Positions 12,180-26,481 are shown, counted from the first letter of the stretch. The stretch is 64,000 bases of DNA from Tragulus kanchil (GCA_022376925.1 JAIOJX010000028.1:66243001-66307000), one strand, 5' to 3'. The notes: generated from the letters alone by a model not told the origin. Numbers and translations are program-made.

Positions 12180-12420
12180 AGGAAGTCTCTGAGCAAGATG
12201 CCCAGCTGATTGACTCTAGTAACAGTGGAAGGTCAGCACTAATTATTGTGCCTCATTTGCATGAGGAATCGTGAAAGATGGAAAGTAAAGTTGGCACTTT
12301 CTGCCAACAAATTACCTAGCTGACAAGAGGGTGTCACTGCTCATCAGTGCTGGTGGTGTGTAAGCTGGTACTCACACAATTAAGGAGAAGTAAAATATCA
12401 CCTGGGAGAGCTACCTTCCT
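12180..12420. other. Unassigned moderately complex tract, possible conserved non-coding sequence
   Basis: It is less AT-rich and more complex than its surroundings, with no repeat signature. It contains an octamer atttgcat at 12255-12262 and a nearby aattatt motif. Function is not shown by sequence alone; comparison with other mammals would decide whether it is constrained. Confidence 0.2.
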
Positions 12421-12966
12421 GGGAATAATTACCATAGGTGTCAACAGGCTGAAATGAGAAGGGTTCTCTTTGCTGTTCTATGAGTAAAGACAGGGAATGA
12501 TGAAGGGGCTGGTCCTGGTGATCATCTAAATCTCTGTCCCAACTCTCTGTTTACTTGTTTGTCACTGATTTTAAGAACCAAACAAAGGCTCAGAAAGCAG
12601 ACTGTACTTAGGCAGTTACGAACAAAATCCCATGTTCCTTATTCCATGAATTCCTGAGACATTTCAGTATGAAGTTACGGTTTTGAAATATAATGTTTCT
12701 GGGTAGATTTCAAGAACCAAAAGAAAGGATCAAGGACAGAAAAAATCACTGGGAAAGAGTTGGACAAGAACTTAAGAGAAAGAAAAGAAATTGGAGTCCA
12801 CATTTTCTGGGGCTAGGATGTTTGCCACACCTGGGATTTCAGTTTATGCCTCCACAGAGATTTGCCAACTTCCTTCACAAATGTCAAACTACTCTCAGGG
12901 CCTCCTCTCTGCTCTCCTGGCTTCAGGTTCTCATGCTGACTACATACCTCCCTCACAGAGAAACGA

Positions 12967-13014
12967 GCACACACAGACACACACAGACACACACACAGAC
13001 ACATACACACCCAC
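12967..13014. repeat. Interrupted (CA)n microsatellite
   Basis: CA dinucleotides interrupted by regularly spaced CAGA units, ending in a C-rich cccaccccg. It yields false low-complexity frames on both strands. Confidence 0.9.
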
Positions 13015-13083
13015 CCCGCCATAAAATTTTCATCATAGCCACTGCCATCACATAGCAGTTTGGAGCCCCCTCTTGGAGAAGCA

Positions 13084-15246
13084 ACATAGTTGAACACTTG
13101 AACTGGTAAGTAGAGGCCTTTTCATCTGGTTTACATAGCTCAGAGTTCATCACCATCATCAACACTGATCAGAGTTCTGTAGTTCTGTTCTGTGTTAACC
13201 CTCTCAGACCCCTATGGCCTCTGGGAGACCTGACCCCTACTTTGAGACACATTGAACTGGAAATAATAACTCCCATATGGGAGAAGAATACTTCAGCCCA
13301 GAGAGCTTATCAAGCTTTGTTTTTTCTATGACTGCTAAGAAAAGGAGTGTGTATTGGAAGCAATTCTCTCAGCTTATAGCTATTTTGATAGGGGGTCTAT
13401 ATTTAATAAAGGTTAAATTCATTGAACCTGAGTCAAAGGCACTTTTCATGGCTAACAATGTCACCTACTTTAGAAGCCCGTCTCTTCCCACTCTCCCAAG
13501 GTCTACTCAAAGCGGGAAATGGGCGACCTTGCTTTGTTTCATAGGCAAATGGCCCTTGCCCCCAAAGAATATGAGTAAGTATTTTCAATCTGAACTTGTA
13601 CATCACTCTTATATGTCTCTCTTCTGCACAAGAACAGAAAGCTTCTTTCGGTAATTGCAAGACTTCATTAGCCAGTGTTCACACAAAGGCTTCTTTTGTT
13701 CACCTATCAACAGGCTGCTTTCATTGATGGCTCTCTGACTCTCTGAAGAGTGTTCAAGTTTTACACAGACTTCTATTTTCAGCTCAGAGTCCTATGATAT
13801 AAGTGCTCTGCACGCCAGCCTCTGGGTCTTTTCTCTGCCTCATCCTGAGTACAGATCCCTCCTTCCATGGCTGATTGCCATCGGATCACCTTCCCTGTCT
13901 GCTGATCCTTGTCTTCCACAGGCCAGAAACACAATTTCAAAACAGCTGTGATGCTGAGGCAATAAAGGTCCATGAAAGAGCTGGTTTCCTTCCAGTTTCA
14001 TTTTCGCATTTCTGAGGCAGAGGTATAGCACAGTAAGGAAAGAGGCAAAGTGTGGACCTCTGAAAAATTCTGGGACATATGTATTGGTGACTACACTATC
14101 CGAGTTTAAGCTATACTTCTTTTATAAATGACAGGGCAGGGGAAGTACATCCTGTTATCAGGAGACGCCACATAGTTGAACACTTGAACTGGTAAGTAGA
14201 GGCCTTTTCATCTGGTTTACATAGCTCAGAGTTCATCACCATCATCAACACTGATCAGAGTTCTGTAGTTCTGTTCTGTGTTAACCCTCTCAGACCCCTA
14301 TGGCCTCTGGGAGACCTGACCCCTACTTTGAGACACATTGAACTGGAAATAATAACTCCCATATGGGAGAAGAATACTTCAGCCCAGAGAGCTTATCAAG
14401 CTTTGTTTTTTCTATGACTGCTAAGAAAAGGAGTGTGTATTGGAAGCAATTCTCTCAGCTTATAGCTATTTTGATAGGGGGTCTATATTTAATAAAGGTT
14501 AAATTCATTGAACCTGAGTCAAAGGCACTTTTCATGGCTAACAATGTCACCTACTTTAGAAGCCCGTCTCTTCCCACTCTCCCAAGGTCTACTCAAAGCG
14601 GGAAATGGGCGACCTTGCTTTGTTTCATAGGCAAATGGCCCTTGCCCCCAAAGAATATGAGTAAGTATTTTCAATCTGAACTTGTACATCACTCTTATAT
14701 GTCTCTCTTCTGCACAAGAACAGAAAGCTTCTTTCGGTAATTGCAAGACTTCATTAGCCAGTGTTCACACAAAGGCTTCTTTTGTTCACCTATCAACAGG
14801 CTGCTTTCATTGATGGCTCTCTGACTCTCTGAAGAGTGTTCAAGTTTTACACAGACTTCTATTTTCAGCTCAGAGTCCTATGATATAAGTGCTCTGCACG
14901 CCAGCCTCTGGGTCTTTTCTCTGCCTCATCCTGAGTACAGATCCCTCCTTCCATGGCTGATTGCCATCGGATCACCTTCCCTGTCTGCTGATCCTTGTCT
15001 TCCACAGGCCAGAAACACAATTTCAAAACAGCTGTGATGCTGAGGCAATAAAGGTCCATGAAAGAGCTGGTTTCCTTCCAGTTTCATTTTCGCATTTCTG
15101 AGGCAGAGGTATAGCACAGTAAGGAAAGAGGCAAAGTGTGGACCTCTGAAAAATTCTGGGACATATGTATTGGTGACTACACTATCCGAGTTTAAGCTAT
15201 ACTTCTTTTATAAATGAAATGGAAGGGGAAGTACATCCTGTTATCA
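13084..15246. repeat. Overlap duplication 6 (offset 1086)
   Basis: 13084-14160 recurs as 14170-15246, nearly identical, with nine unmatched bases at the join (14161-14169). Just before the junction, acagggcagg replaces aaatggaagg. A 125-codon open frame (13277-13654; again 14363-14740) lies here but has no recognisable domain, and its repetition is due to the duplication. Confidence 0.96.
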
Positions 15247-17336
15247 GTCCACAGAATTTTTTTAAAAAGTGTAGATCATTTATTACCTAATTTTTAGTAT
15301 TCACATCCTGAATGTTACCAGATTCTATTCTCTTTGAAGTTACCTCTGTTCTCTCCTCTGCGTATGTAAATCCTACTGCAACACTGAATGAGGTTTTCTA
15401 TGTTGACATTAAAAAGGCTTCCATCCTAGAGATTACTGTTCCCTTTCCAGGGTAATAAGCTTAAATTTTATATACCTTTGGAGTCTGACTCCACAGACTC
15501 AAATCTGTAGCAATTCTGCAACTAATGTTAAAAAAATTCTTAGAATCTCAGTTGTTAGTGAAGAGGAAGTTCTCCTGTCTAGGATATAATAATACCTCCA
15601 GAAAAAAGGGTTTCCCATTATCATGATATTCCTATCCTGTGGCAAGTGATGCTTGTAATTCACATTCTTAAATCTGAATATCTACTATATTCAAAAGCAT
15701 TGATTCCCATATAAAATAGAGAGCTTTTGAAATCATTCATTGCTTCTATAAAGCTTTCTGTTAAGTGTATTAAACATAAATATGAGTCTATATTACTAAG
15801 ACATTTTAATTTGACAGATAATACAAGGTTCAGAGAAATATGTTTTAAAATCATAAAAAGTTTATTATAATAAATATGCACTCTGTAATCTTGAGTTGTC
15901 ATCAAACACTATTTGAGTCAATAAGGATATTTTTCACCTGCTTCAGAAGAGAACATTGTGTTACTCTTCTGAAGTTTGTTAATGGAATACCAATTCTGAC
16001 ACTTTCATGAGTTTTAGGTTGCAAAGAGTTTCATCTGAAGTTGAATAATATTAAAGTGGGCTGTGTGTATATGTTTGAATTTGTGTTTTCTGCTATAATT
16101 CTCAGATTTTGGTATGCTGGGCCATTGTTACTTCCAAGATGGAAAAACATAGTATCTCTCCTCAATAAATGTCTGGAAACACAATTTCAAAACAGCTGTG
16201 ATGCTGAGGCAATAAAGGTCCATGAAAGAGCTGGTTTCCTTCCAGTTTCATTTTCGCATTTCTGAGGCAGAGGTATAGCACAGTAAGGAAAGAGGCAAAG
16301 TGTGGACCTCTGAAAAATTCTGGGACATATGTATTGGTGACTACACTATCCGAGTTTAAGCTATACTTCTTTTATAAATGAAATGGAAGGGGAAGTACAT
16401 CCTGTTATCAGTCCACAGAATTTTTTTAAAAAGTGTAGATCATTTATTACCTAATTTTTAGTATTCACATCCTGAATGTTACCAGATTCTATTCTCTTTG
16501 AAGTTACCTCTGTTCTCTCCTCTGCGTATGTAAATCCTACTGCAACACTGAATGAGGTTTTCTATGTTGACATTAAAAAGGCTTCCATCCTAGAGATTAC
16601 TGTTCCCTTTCCAGGGTAATAAGCTTAAATTTTATATACCTTTGGAGTCTGACTCCACAGACTCAAATCTGTAGCAATTCTGCAACTAATGTTAAAAAAA
16701 ATTCTTAGAATCTCAGTTGTTAGTGAAGAGGAAGTTCTCCCTGTCTAGGATATAATAATACCTCCAGAAAAAGGTTCCTATTATCATGATATTCCTATCC
16801 TGTGGCAAGTGATGCTTGTAATTCACATTCTTAAATCTGAATATCTACTATATTCAAAAGCATTGATTCCCATATAAAATAGAGAGCTTTTGAAATCATT
16901 CATTGCTTCTATAAAGCTTTCTGTTAAGTGTATTAAACATAAATATGAGTCTATATTACTAAGACATTTTAATTTGACAGATAATACAAGGTTCAGAGAA
17001 ATATGTTTTAAAATCATAAAAAGTTTATTATAATAAATATGCACTCTGTAATCTTGAGTTGTCATCAAACACTATTTGAGTCAATAAGGATATTTTTCAC
17101 CTGCTTCAGAAGAGAACATTGTGTTACTCTTCTGAAGTTTGTTAATGGAATACCAATTCTGACACTTTCATGAGTTTTAGGTTGCAAAGAGTTTCATCTG
17201 AAGTTGAATAATATTAAAGTGGGCTGTGTGTATATGTTTGAATTTGTGTTTTTCTGCTATAATTCTCAGATTTTGGTATGCTGGGCCATTGTTACTTCCA
17301 AGATGGAAAAACATAGTATCTCTCCTCAATAAACTG
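15012..17336. repeat. Overlap duplication 7 (offset 1163-1164)
   Basis: 15012-16174 recurs as 16176-17336. 13926-14160 is a third copy of the first 235 bases. Copies differ chiefly in homopolymers: A7 versus A8 near 15531/16694, ctcctg versus ctccctg near 15574/16738, and several bases at 15598-15620. Content is unrecognised AT-rich sequence. Confidence 0.96.
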
Positions 17337-19521
17337 GACACAGAAATCTGTCTCAGGAAACAGAGGTTTTTCATGAATTTAGTGTTCAATGGTATGCATT
17401 TTATCCTAATTCACCATTGCTTTTTCTGCGATGTTCAATGGTGTCCATGATTTTAGTCACTCAGAAGCACTTTTATCAAATATCAGAAACAAGACTCTTC
17501 TAATGAAAGAAACTTTTTACAATTATCAGAAGGTATTTGATTTCACTACACTATCTCATCATGCTTTGTATCCTGTGTGTACCTACATTGTCTTCTCAAC
17601 CACAACTGCAAGAACATACTGTACATCTCTTGTTTATCATAAATTTGCCAGTGTGACCACTTTTTTAAAGAAACACACTTCCTCCAGTTCAGAGGGAAGT
17701 CATTTCCTTGATTTGAATATCTTCTTGTAGAGACAGATTTGTGTACTGATGAACTTATTTGTACATACAACTGGCTCATGCTAGAGCCACACATCTATGC
17801 TGGATTTACTCTTTTACAGTCTGGCCTATGCTATCAACCATACTTTAGAAGTTACTTGGAATACACACTCTTTCAGCTTATTGCAGAATGTACTTATTAA
17901 ACTACTATTTAAATAAAACATGGAGAGCTAAATATTATTTTCCATCATCATCCAAGTAATAAGTCTTAGGAAGAAACACATCACCCACAGTTCCTAGGAA
18001 ACCAGTTGATAACGGTGTTCTGTATTTAGCTCCAGACACCTTTCTATCATGGTTAAATCTAGCTTTTAAACAGACCTATTTGTGATGATGTCCTCTACAT
18101 ATAAACTTATTAAGCTCTCAATTTTGCTGATATCTTCTCCAGTATTTTCAATAGTAAACATTTTTAATATCATCCATCAGGGAGAAAACATGCCATGTGA
18201 AATGGAGAGAGAGACACACCAATACCCTGACGTCAAAAGACCCTCAGTACAATTCAATAGTTCATCCAAATCCCAAAAAGGAGAAACATGGCCATGTGGT
18301 TGTCAGGGAAAGATCATGTCATGTTAACATAAGATCTGAAGTTGAATATTTAAAGTGGGCTGTGTGTATATGTTTGAATTTGTGTTTTCTGCTATAATTC
18401 TCAGATTTTGGTATGCTGGGCCATTGTTACTTCCAAGATGGAAAAACATAGTATCTCTCCTCAATAAACTGGACACAGAAATCTGTCTCAGGAAACAGAG
18501 GTTTTCATGAATTTAGTGTTCAATGGTATGCATTTTATCCTAATTCACCATTGCTTTTTCTGCGATGTTCAATGGTGTCCATGATTTTAGTCACTCAGAA
18601 GCACTTTTATCAAATATCAGAAACAAGACTCTTCTAATGAAAGAAACTTTTTACAATTATCAGAAGGTATTTGATTTCACTACACTATCTCATCATGCTT
18701 TGTATCCTGTGTGTACCTACATTGTCTTCTCAACCACAACTGCAAGAACATACTGTACATCTCTTGTTTATCATAAATTTGCCAGTGTGACCACTTTTTG
18801 AAAGAAACACACTTCCTCCAGTTCAGAGGGAAGTCATTTCCTTGATTTGAATATCTTCTTGTAGAGACAGATTTGTGTACTGATGAACTTATTTGTACAT
18901 ACAACTGGCTCATGCTAGAGCCACACATCTATGCTGGATTTACTCTTTTACAGTCTGGCCTATGCTATCAACCATACTTTAGAAGTTACTTGGAATACAC
19001 ACTCTTTCAGCTTATTGCAGAATGTACTTATTAAACTACTATTTAAATAAAACATGGAGAGCTAAATATTATTTTCCATCATCATCCAAGTAATAAGTCT
19101 CAGGAAGAAACACATCACCCACAGTTCCTAGGAAACCAGTTGATAACGGTGTTCTGTATTTAGCTCCAGACACCTTTCTATCATGGTTAAATCTAGCTTT
19201 TAAACAGACCTATTTGTGATGATGTCCTCTACATATAAACTTATTAAGCTCTCAATTTTGCTGATATCTTCTCCAGTATTTTCAATAGTAAACATTTTTA
19301 ATATCATCCATCAGGGAGAAAACATGCCATGTGAAATGGAGAGAGAGAGGACACACCAATACCCTGACGTCAAAAGACCCTCAGTACAATTCAATAGTTA
19401 AGGCAAACATCCTCTCAAATGTAATAAACACCACAAGGAAGCTTACATTGCATATAAGAGGACTAATAACAAGGTGAGAGCACTGAACATGTGGTTGTCA
19501 GGGAAAGATCATGTCATGTTA
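17198..19521. repeat. Overlap duplication 8 (offset 1134-1135)
   Basis: 17198-18330 recurs as 18333-19521. The first copy has lost about 80 bases present in the second (19402-19485) and carries a short filler in their place near 18265-18290. Downstream it matches again up to the junction. A two-base GA difference occurs near 18211/19347. Content is unrecognised. Confidence 0.95.
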
Positions 19522-21036
19522 AACCATTTAAATGACAGAGCTTAAACACTTCTGAAAAAATTATAGTGATGGAAGAAGAAGCAATGAATTTGATTACAGA
19601 CTACACATGAATGACTTCAGGGCATTTTAAGAGGGAAGATTTGAAGCCGCTTTTTTATTTTTCTAAGTTTGTTTGAACAGCGATTTGTTTGAAAAGCGAA
19701 TGGTAAATAAGGTTCTATAAATACTTAATTGTCTAAACTGAATTTGAGCACTTTCTGGCATGCACTCTGTCATTAATGAGATACAGCACTACGATTAAGC
19801 TAAAAGTCTATTTTTCCTTCTATCTTGAAATTGTTCACAAACCTTTTTTTAATCTGAGAGTTGTAACACTCTGTTGTGTGTATGAAGTAGATTCATGAGA
19901 ACCTTTGTTTCAGTTGTCATAGTCTGCTAATACAGACTGGGCTGAAAATACATTCTTACTACGTTAAAATTCACTTTTAACAAACATCTCTGCATTTTAA
20001 ATTCATTAAGTAATTTGGAGAAAATATTGGACTTTAATGCTACTTAAAAATGAAAATATTCAGTAAGAATAGAATATTCTTTGATTATATTTGATTGGGG
20101 TTAACAAAAAGAAAACTTGATCTTGAGAATAGAAATGTTGCAAGGGGACATTTCTATCATGATAATTCTGTCATCTGTCTCTTAATTTTGTTTCAGGAAA
20201 ATCAGCAATGTTATTATTTAAACCTACTTATGTTGAAAGGCAAGTAGTTAAATTTGAAAAACAGTTTATTGTGGATTTGGACATTTTTGATTTTCAGCTA
20301 CTTTTCCCTCTCCTTTGTTCATATTCCATAATTTCATAACCACAAACATATTCTAATTTAGTCCTATTTCTTCAAACTCACGTATATCACACTCTTTTTC
20401 AGTGCACCAGTTACTTCTCCCAGCTACTTGGCAGGGTAAGGATTTTAAAGTCTCTATTTTTACCCTGCTCTCAAAATAAATCTGAAAATTCTGTAATGAC
20501 TTCTACCACTTCTTCCACTAGAGGGTTTTTACTCTAAATTAGTAAATTTCAGGTATACGGGTTACAGGTCGGCTTTTGATTGTAGAACCATCTTGCTATC
20601 CATAAAATCACTCCATCCATAGATTTACTTACATCACATCAGGTCAATCCAACAAGAGATTCAGAATGAATTTAGCTTTTTATTGAACAAATATAAATAT
20701 TATATTACATAACTCATGATTAAACACCAAGACAGAACTAAGGCAAAGTGTAGACACAAAATTTCATTCAAGACCTAAATATGAATATTCTTACTGATGT
20801 GACAATCAAATGTTACTTATATCCAGGAGAAATAAAATATTTTATTGAAAGTCTCTACAAAATAATTTTAAGAGGCAATCTTAAATAATAACTAATATCA
20901 ATGAGGCCCTATTTCCTTAGCTATAGAAACTTTCCTGACAGTGCCCTAAATTCCTAAATGTCATTAATTTTCTTGGAAAGCACAAAAAGATTCACAGGAA
21001 CAAAGACACAACTCTGTGGCTATATATTTGAACAAG
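19522..21036. other. Single-copy stretch, nothing recognised
   Basis: No gene, RNA or repeat family recognised. 19630-19700 contains two similar short strings (gtttgaacagcgatttg and gtttgaaaagcgaatgg). This first ~270 bases looks complex enough to be worth a conservation check. Confidence 0.45.
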
Positions 21037-23187
21037 ACAGTGAAAAAGACAACTGATGCAGAAGCTGTAAATGTAGTGGTGAAATATCCAGTAAGATACA
21101 ATGCTGACTACCTTATAAATGCAAAATAGTCTATGCACTTGTTTAAAAGTTATTAAATATTTTTCATATTATTCCCTGCAAAAATATTCATTTGAATAGT
21201 GAAAATAATATCCTTCTTATTTCCTATAAATATAGAGTCATGCAAGGCATTAAGAACATGTGAGAGAGGCATTATCAAACTGAATGAGACAGGCTTAATG
21301 ACACAAGTTTAACATCTGTTCTAACTTGGGAAAGAATTAAGAGTGGCCTAATCCAAAATCTTGCCTGATATCTGTACTAGGCTGCACACAATTGGCTATT
21401 GATTCTCACAACAGTCTTTCTATGAAACTTGTGTGGTCCCTCTTAGGAAGTCAAACAAGGAGATAATGACAATAGTACTTACTGTAAAAATCACATTTTT
21501 GATCCCTCTGTTTGTTGCCTCCAATTTGTGCTTTAAGTTTCCCTTTATTAAGAAAAATGGGCTGATGTAAAAATCACATTCTACACAATCTGACTACAAT
21601 CTCAGTTCCTCCAATTGTACATGGAACCACTGGTCACCACACACATTGCTGTCAAATTGTTCTGTTTCTCATCAGCTGCACACTGGGCAGGAGGATAGGA
21701 GGCTGGTCACACGCTAATTAGAAAGACAGACTCCTTAAAGCCCATTCTGAGACATATAGGTGCCAAGAAATACTTGTGTAATAAAGTTATTTAAGGAGAT
21801 AGGGCAGGGGTTGAAGAATGAGAATAGAATTTTTAATGTATTTGGACCAGGATATTGAGACGAATTTGCTTTCAGGATGACTCCAAGGTTAATGTGAAAT
21901 TCTTTCCTGAAGCAGAGGAGGGCTGAAATATGGGTTCATTTAGAAATGATGACTTTAGAAAAAATCCAAATCTATAAAATTCTTCATGAGGATTTAGCTA
22001 AATAGCTGTTTTGTGAAATAATTATAGGCTAATAAAGACTCTAAATTTACAGAAAAGACATTAATCTAGTTTGACAGAAATAATAAACAGTGTAAACCTG
22101 CAGTACATAATAGAAACAGTGAAAAGACAACTGATGCAGAAGCTGTAAATGTAGTGGTGAAATATCCAGTAAGATACAATGCTGACTACCTTATAAATGC
22201 AAAATAGTCTATGCACTTGTTTAAAAGTTATTAAATATTTTTCATATTATTCCCTGCAAAAATATTCATTTGAATAGTGAAAATAATATCCTTCTTATTT
22301 CCTATAAATATAGAGTCATGCAAGGCATTAAGAACATGTGAGAGAGGCATTATCAAACTGAATGAGACAGGCTTAATGACACAAGTTTAACATCTGTTCT
22401 AACTTGGGAAAGAATTAAGAGTGGCCTAATCCAAAATCTTGCCTGATATCTGTACTAGGCTGCACACAATTGGCTATTGATTCTCACAACAGTCTTTCTA
22501 TGAAACTTGTGTGGTCCCTCTTAGGAAGTCAAACAAGGAGATAATGACAATAGTACTTACTGTAAAAATCACATTTTTGATCCCTCTGTTTGTTGCCTCC
22601 AATTTGTGCTTTAAGTTTCCCTTTATTAAGAAAAATGGGCTGATGTAAAAATCACATTCTACACAATCTGACTACAATCTCAGTTCCTCCAATTGTACAT
22701 GGAACCACTGGTCACCACACACATTGCTGTCAAATTGTTCTGTTTCTCATCAGCTGCACACTGGGCAGGAGGATAGGAGGCTGGTCACACGCTAATTAGA
22801 AAGACAGACTCCTTAAAGCCCATTCTGAGACATATAGGTGCCAAGAAATACTTGTGTAATAAAGTTATTTAAGGAGATAGGGCAGGGGTTGAAGAATGAG
22901 AATAGAATTTTTAATGTATTTGGACCAGGATATTGAGACGAATTTGCTTTCAGGATGACTCCAAGGTTAATGTGAAATTCTTTCCTGAAGCAGAGGAGGG
23001 CTGAAATATGGGTTCATTTAGAAATGATGACTTTAGAAAAAATCCAAATCTATAAAATTCTTCATGAGGATTTAGCTAAATAGCTGTTTTTGTGAAATAA
23101 TTATAGGCTAATAAAGACTCTAAATTTACAGAAAAGACATTAATCTAGTTTGACAGAAATAATAAACAGTGTAAACCTGCAGTACAT
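21037..23187. repeat. Overlap duplication 9 (offset 1078)
   Basis: 21037-22108 recurs as 22116-23187. Differences are tiny: A5 versus A4 at the start and T4 versus T5 near 22012/23088. Seven bases lie between the copies. No repeat family or gene recognised inside. Confidence 0.97.
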
Positions 23188-23570
23188 TGAAAGTTCCCAT
23201 AGCAAATTGATCATTTGATATTGTTAGTTATATATGAAAAGTGAAATAATAGAAAAATTTCCCTATTTGAATAAATTGGCTTGTGCTAAATATCACTTAA
23301 CATAAAAGTTAAGATATTATGCAAAAGTATTCTTTTAAAATATTTATGATTCTAGAAAAATGTTAAATTGAAAATGTATTAAAAGAATATATAAATGACT
23401 AAAAGCATATAAATGTATTGATTCTGTGTTTATATCACAAATATATATGAATACATACAAGACACAACAGGAAGACTATTTGTAAACATTTTTAAAAGCC
23501 ATATCTCTTGATAATAAAATTGGTAACTTTTAGTTTATCTCTATTTTATATGACTCTACTGAGAATGATT
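23188..23570. other. Short single-copy AT-rich stretch
   Basis: Very AT-rich, no feature recognised. It separates duplications 9 and 10. Confidence 0.5.
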
Positions 23571-25917
23571 TATTTATTAATAGTTACAACATAATTTTTA
23601 AAATATTTATTTTTGAAATTTTGGAAAATAGGTGAAATACGGAGTTAAAATAAACTGATTACTAAAGAATTTTTAATTTAAATAATATCTACAGTAATAA
23701 GAAAAAGAGGCTTATGGGTCTATATTTCACCACTAGTCTAAATATATTTAAAATTAAATAAAATCATGACAGCTAATAGAAATGCACTCTTTCCTTTTCT
23801 GGTAATATATTAGGAATGCTGAGAGGATTTAAAGTGTCAAGGAATTTCTAATGTTTAGAAGCATATTTAGCAGCTAAGATGCTAATGTCAAAACAAACTT
23901 CAGCAAAATACCTAAATTTTCAAGATATTTGTCACAATGAGCCACTCACAACACATTTGATGACAACTTTTAGAAATAATTTAACTGACAACTTTAACAA
24001 AAACACAAATTATTCTTAATACAGTTGTCCTTGTATTAATCATACATAAAAACCAAGGATGTAAAATACTTCAGTGAAGTTGGTATGTATATTATTGTTA
24101 TCCCACTTAGCACTCAAGAAATTATGAATGGATGAGTAAGTTACATTGCTTTAAACTATCTAAGAATAAAAAACCATGACTGATTAAATAAACTACGAAG
24201 ATTATCAAGTCCATTTTTGATAGTATATTAAAAGAGAGTTAAAATAGTGATTTAAAAAATAACTGTAACAGAAAAATAACTTTATGCATACACACAATAA
24301 AATAGTCTGAATTCACACAAATGTTGATGCATTAAGAAATCAAATTAAATGTATAGTTTCAAAAATTATAGGACATAGCATTCTGTGCATGATTTTAGGT
24401 TTGCTTAATTTTCAGTATATAAGCAAAAATACTCAAAAAGAAAACAGAAAAATATGGGGAAAATCTCATGATCATACCATACAAATCCTATTCATATTTT
24501 AAGGTTTTTAATGCAAATGCAAATTTTAAAGATAAACTAAATGTAAAGTTACAGAGTTTAATAAGCATTTCCTTACTGTTGCTTTGCAGGTTGTAGTAAC
24601 ATATTCACAAGTGAAAAAATTATGAAACTAAATCATATACTAGCTTAAGTGAAAAGGAGACCAACTAGAATACAACAATTGGCTGAAGATGCAGAAAATT
24701 GATTCTAGGGCCTCATCACATCTCTGCTTCCCTTTTATTAATTATAAACTGAATTTATTTAATAGTTACAACATAATTTTTAAAATATTTATTTTTGAAA
24801 TTTTGGAAAATAGGTGAAATACGGAGTTAAAATAAACTGATTACTAAAGAATTTTTAATTTAAATAATATCTACAGTAATAAGAAAAAGAGGCTTATGGG
24901 TTTATATTTCACCACTAGTCTAAATATATTTAAAATTAAATAAAATCATGACAGCTAATAGAAATGCACTCTTTCCTTTTCTGGTAATATATTAGGAATG
25001 CTGAGAGGATTTAAAGTGTCAAGGAATTTCTAATGTTTAGAAGCATATTTAGCAGCTAAGATGCTAATGTCAAAACAAACTTCAGCAAAATACCTAAATT
25101 TTCAAGATATTTGTCACAATGAGCCACTCACAACACATTTGATGACAACTTTTAGAAATAATTTAACTGACAACTTTAACAAAACACAAATTATTCTTAA
25201 TACAGTTGTCCTTGTATTAATCATACATAAAAACCAAGGATGTAAAATACTTCAGTGAAGTTGGTATGTATATTATTGTTATCCCACTTAGCACTCAAGA
25301 AATTATGAATGGATGAGTAAGTTACATTGCTTTAAACTATCTAAGAATAAAAAACCATGACTGATTAAATAAACTACGAAGATTATCAAGTCCTTTTTTG
25401 ATAGTATATTAAAAGAGAGTTAAAATAGTGATTTAAAAAATAACTGTAACAGAAAAATAACTTTATGCATACACACAATAAAATAGTCTGAATTCACACA
25501 AATGTTGATGCATTAAGAAATCAAATTAAATGTATAGTTTCAAAAATTATAGGACATAGCATTCTGTGCATGATTTTAGGTTTGCTTAATTTTCAGTATA
25601 TAAGCAAAAATACTCAAAAAGAAAACAGAAAAATATGGGGAAAATCTCATGATCATACCATACAAATCCTATTCATATTTTAAGGTTTTTAATGCAAATG
25701 CAAATTTTAAAGATAAACTAAATGTAAAGTTACAGAGTTTAATAAGCATTTCCTTACTGTTGCTTTGCAGGTTGTAGTAACATATTCACAAGTGAAAAAA
25801 TTATGAAACTAAATCATATACTAGCTTAAGTGAAAAGGAGACCAACTAGAATACAACAATTGGCTGAAGATGCAGAAAATTGATTCTAGGGCCTCATCAC
25901 ATCTCTGCTTCCCTTTT
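23570..25917. repeat. Overlap duplication 10 (offset about 1182)
   Basis: 23570-24735 recurs as 24752-25917. Differences include A5 versus A4 near 24000/25182 and a C-to-T change near 23719/24901. About 16 bases at 24736-24751 are junction filler. A MIR/L2-like piece may lie at 24075-24170 (attattgttatcccactt). Confidence 0.96.
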
Positions 25918-26170
25918 TATCTTTTGGGTGGACATTCTCCACGCATGTTGGTTTTTCTTCCCATCTAAGCCACCCCAGGGGAAAAAGGACTTCCCTATCC
26001 AAAGCCTGTACAACAGAATAGGAAAGAACTTACTGCTCAGTAAGTCATGATTTCCTGTGTTTGCTTCCTTGCTATTTCAGTCTTGGGGGCACTGGTTTGC
26101 CCCTCTGTCCTCCACTCTATGACAGATTTCTGAAAGAGTTGTTGATATGTGAGTCTCTTTAGGGCTTCCC

Positions 26171-26481
26171 AGCCAATCCTAAAGGAAATCAACCATGAAT
26201 ATACTCTGGAAGGACTGGTAATGAAGCTGAAGCCTCAATATGCTGGCCACCAGATTTTAAGGACCTACTCACTGGATGAGACCCTGATGCTGTGAAAGAC
26301 TAAGGTCAAGAGGAAAATGGGCGGACAGAGGATGAGATGGTGGCATGGAGCTGCGGACTCAATGGACATGAGTTTGAGCAAACTCAGGGATACAGTGAAG
26401 GACAAGGAAGCCTGCTGTGCTGCAGTCCATGGGGCCCCAAAAGTCGCACATGTCTTACTGATGGAACAACAACAATAATAA
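26171..26481 (+). mobile_element. BovB (RTE-type) LINE 3' end, copy 1
   Basis: This matches the BovB 3' terminus in order: ctggaaggactggtaatg, then gagaccctgatgctg, then gacagaggatgagatgg, then atggacatgagtttgag, then the gcctg.tgtgctgcagtccatg tract, ending in an (ACAACAATAATAA)-like tail rather than poly-A. It is strongly 5'-truncated (about 310 bp) and eroded, with no coding capacity left. BovB is abundant in ruminants and patchily shared with squamates, which anchors the host call. Confidence 0.85.

Larger units (their letters stand above)
10243..13083. other. Single-copy stretch with small repeats only
   Basis: No gene recognised. It contains a 34-bp tandem duplication (10945-11012), a faint MIR-like piece near 11360-11400 (aagtgccagacattttac), a MER5-like relic (11871-12012), an unassigned tract at 12180-12420 and a CA-rich microsatellite (12967-13014). 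Open frames of up to 120 codons near 12693-13055 run through the CA repeat and look spurious. Confidence 0.5.

Noticed and set aside
12693..13165. Overlapping frames rich in His/Thr or Cys/Val
   Set aside because: Low-complexity translation of the interrupted CA microsatellite at 12967-13014. The same applies to TG tracts at 40145-40196 and 41213-41257.
13277..13654. 125-codon open frame on the plus strand, present again at 14363-14740
   Set aside because: No domain, no splice or start context, no homology I recognise. Its duplication is explained by the 1.1-kb overlap and gives no evidence of selection.
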